A stretch of DNA of 64,000 nt from Porphyromonadaceae bacterium (GTDB taxonomy: Bacteria > Bacteroidota > Bacteroidia > Bacteroidales > Dysgonomonadaceae): positions 1 to 64,000 of the forward strand of contig JAJFTO010000014.1 of NCBI GenBank assembly GCA_021372865.1. The letters run 5' to 3'. How positions within the stretch are numbered: the stretch's first letter is position 1; every line of letters starts with the position of its first letter. This document shows positions 62,982-64,000 of the stretch, in pieces. Position numbers and translations under genes: made by a program. Under the pieces are notes generated by a model. That model made no database searches. It was not told the DNA's origin and was given only the letters and a program-made list of their open reading frames with translations.

Positions 62982-64000
62982 TTACGAAAACAGAAGACGG
63001 AACGCGTCGCTCACCCGCTTTACCTGATGCAACTCGATCGAAGTTTTCTTTTGGATACCTTTCAGGTTATTGGCAGGGATGAGCATCCGGCTGAAACCCA
63101 GCTTCTCTGCTTCCTGAATGCGTTGCTCAATGCGATTTACCGGTCGGATTTCCCCTGACAAGCCTACCTCCCCGCAGAGGCAAGTCTCCCGGTCGATGGT
63201 CATATCGAGGCTTGAAGAGAGTACCGCACTGATGACCGACAGGTCCATACCCGGGTCATTCACGCGCAGACCACCCGCTATATTGAGAAAGACATCTTTC
63301 TGTGCCAGCTTAAAACCTGCCCTTTTTTCAAGTACTGCCAACAACATGTTCATTCTTCTGATATCAAAACCGGTAGCAGAACGTTGCGGCGTGCCATAGG
63401 CCGCGGTACTGACCAGCGACTGTGTCTCAATCACAAAAGGACGCACCCCTTCAATGGCTGCAGCAATGGAAACGCCACTCAGCCCGTCGTGATTCTGCGT
63501 AAGAAGCAACTCGGAGGGATTACTCACTTCGCGCAACCCCGACTGGTTCATCTCATAGATTCCAAGCTCGGCAGTGCTGCCAAACCGGTTCTTGATGCTG
63601 CGAAGTATACGGTACATGTAATGTTGGTCACCCTCAAACTGTAACACCGTATCCACAATATGCTCCAGTATCTTGGGGCCGGCAATGCTGCCCTCCTTGG
63701 TGATGTGTCCGATTAACAATACCGGCGTGCCGGACTGCTTGGCAAACTTCAGGAGTGAGGCTGCGCACTCACGTACCTGCGATATGCTCCCGGGTGACGA
63801 CTCCAGCGCATCACTGTATACCGTCTGGATGGAATCGATGATCAGTAGCTGTGGCGAAACCTGTTTCACATGCTTGAAAATATCATCGAGGTTGGTCTCG
63901 CAGACAATCAGGCAGTCGTCGTTTTCTATGCCGATACGCTCCGCCCTGAGCTTCAGCTGGCGCGCGCTCTCTTCTCCCGAAACGTAAAGTGAACGAATAC
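62982..64000 (-). CDS. radA: DNA repair protein RadA (3' part)
   Basis: The gene runs off the right edge; ~339 C-terminal codons are seen. YVSGEES, LLIIDSIQTVYS (Walker B), the RadA motif IKNRFG in LRSIKNRFGSTAELGIYEM, and a Lon-like C-terminal domain (CLCGEVGLSGEIRPV) are present. RadA is a RecA-like helper of branch migration in recombination. The N-terminal zinc finger and Walker A lie outside the window. The open reading continues through the edge with no stop. Confidence 0.94.
   Translation of the reverse strand, partial: IRSLYVSGEESARQLKLRAERIGIENDDCLIVCETNLDDIFKHVKQVSPQLLIIDSIQTVYSDALESSPGSISQVRECAASLLKFAKQSGTPVLLIGHITKEGSIAGPKILEHIVDTVLQFEGDQHYMYRILRSIKNRFGSTAELGIYEMNQSGLREVSNPSELLLTQNHDGLSGVSIAAAIEGVRPFVIETQSLVSTAAYGTPQRSATGFDIRRMNMLLAVLEKRAGFKLAQKDVFLNIAGGLRVNDPGMDLSVISAVLSSSLDMTIDRETCLCGEVGLSGEIRPVNRIEQRIQEAEKLGFSRMLIPANNLKGIQKKTSIELHQVKRVSDAFRLLFS

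Overview
The window looks like a chromosomal segment of a Bacteroidales bacterium, most like the Dysgonomonadaceae/Porphyromonadaceae type (Proteiniphilum, Petrimonas and relatives). The genus is an inference. The evidence is the promoter form (TTTG, 19-20 nt, TAnnTTTG, seen many times), lipoprotein signals, a one-protein hybrid two-component regulator, Ser-type sulfatases, DUF4296, an OstA-like/SurA/MutL gene run, a Bacteroidetes-type DksA relative, and a pyruvate phosphate dikinase.

Layout. 1-10984 is mostly housekeeping: an ABC exporter, a membrane-bound nucleotide-sugar 4,6-dehydratase, then nadC / dCMP deaminase / S41 protease (minus strand), rlmH with an exported hydrolase, an AlkD-like protein and pepE. 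11244-30997 is an accessory carbohydrate-use locus. It holds a frameshifted alkaline phosphatase, a beta-helix lipoprotein, a TonB-dependent receptor, a PL22-type lyase, a GH105 hydrolase, a GH28-GH2 fusion and two Ser-type sulfatases, all on the minus strand and mostly with overlapping or tightly spaced ends. A divergent hybrid two-component regulator on the plus strand faces them across a 270-bp region with an inverted repeat. No SusD gene is present and the receptor is not obviously SusC-like, so this is not a standard Sus-type locus. The enzyme set points to a uronic-acid-rich, possibly sulfated glycan.

31000-31440 holds tRNA-Gly(GCC) and tRNA-Leu(TAA), plus broken 5' copies of tRNA-Gly. 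31503-39591 is an envelope/repair run (lipoprotein, aldo-keto reductase, mutL, small membrane protein, OstA-like, SurA-like, MFS transporter). 39708-49307 carries ppdK, DUF4296, lspA, a DksA relative, ileS and an aspartate aminotransferase. 49426-49900 is a small separate minus-strand unit: a promoter overlapped by a perfect 22-bp palindrome, a 48-codon ORF and a terminator. It is followed by tRNA-Ser(GCT). 50207-64000 is again housekeeping: mltG, an aldo-keto reductase, ribF, a DUF1080 lipoprotein, a GntP permease, rsfS, ftsH, an exported superoxide dismutase, pgeF, obg, adk, a small coiled-coil protein, tRNA-Cys and the 3' part of radA.

Most worth a second look: the SusD-less locus with its GH28-GH2 fusion (the GH28 GHG motif is lost) and its regulator with altered phosphotransfer residues; the tRNA-Gly fragments with a base-paired leader hairpin kept by a compensatory change; and the palindrome-controlled small-ORF unit. 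All functions come from reading motifs by eye. No database search was run.
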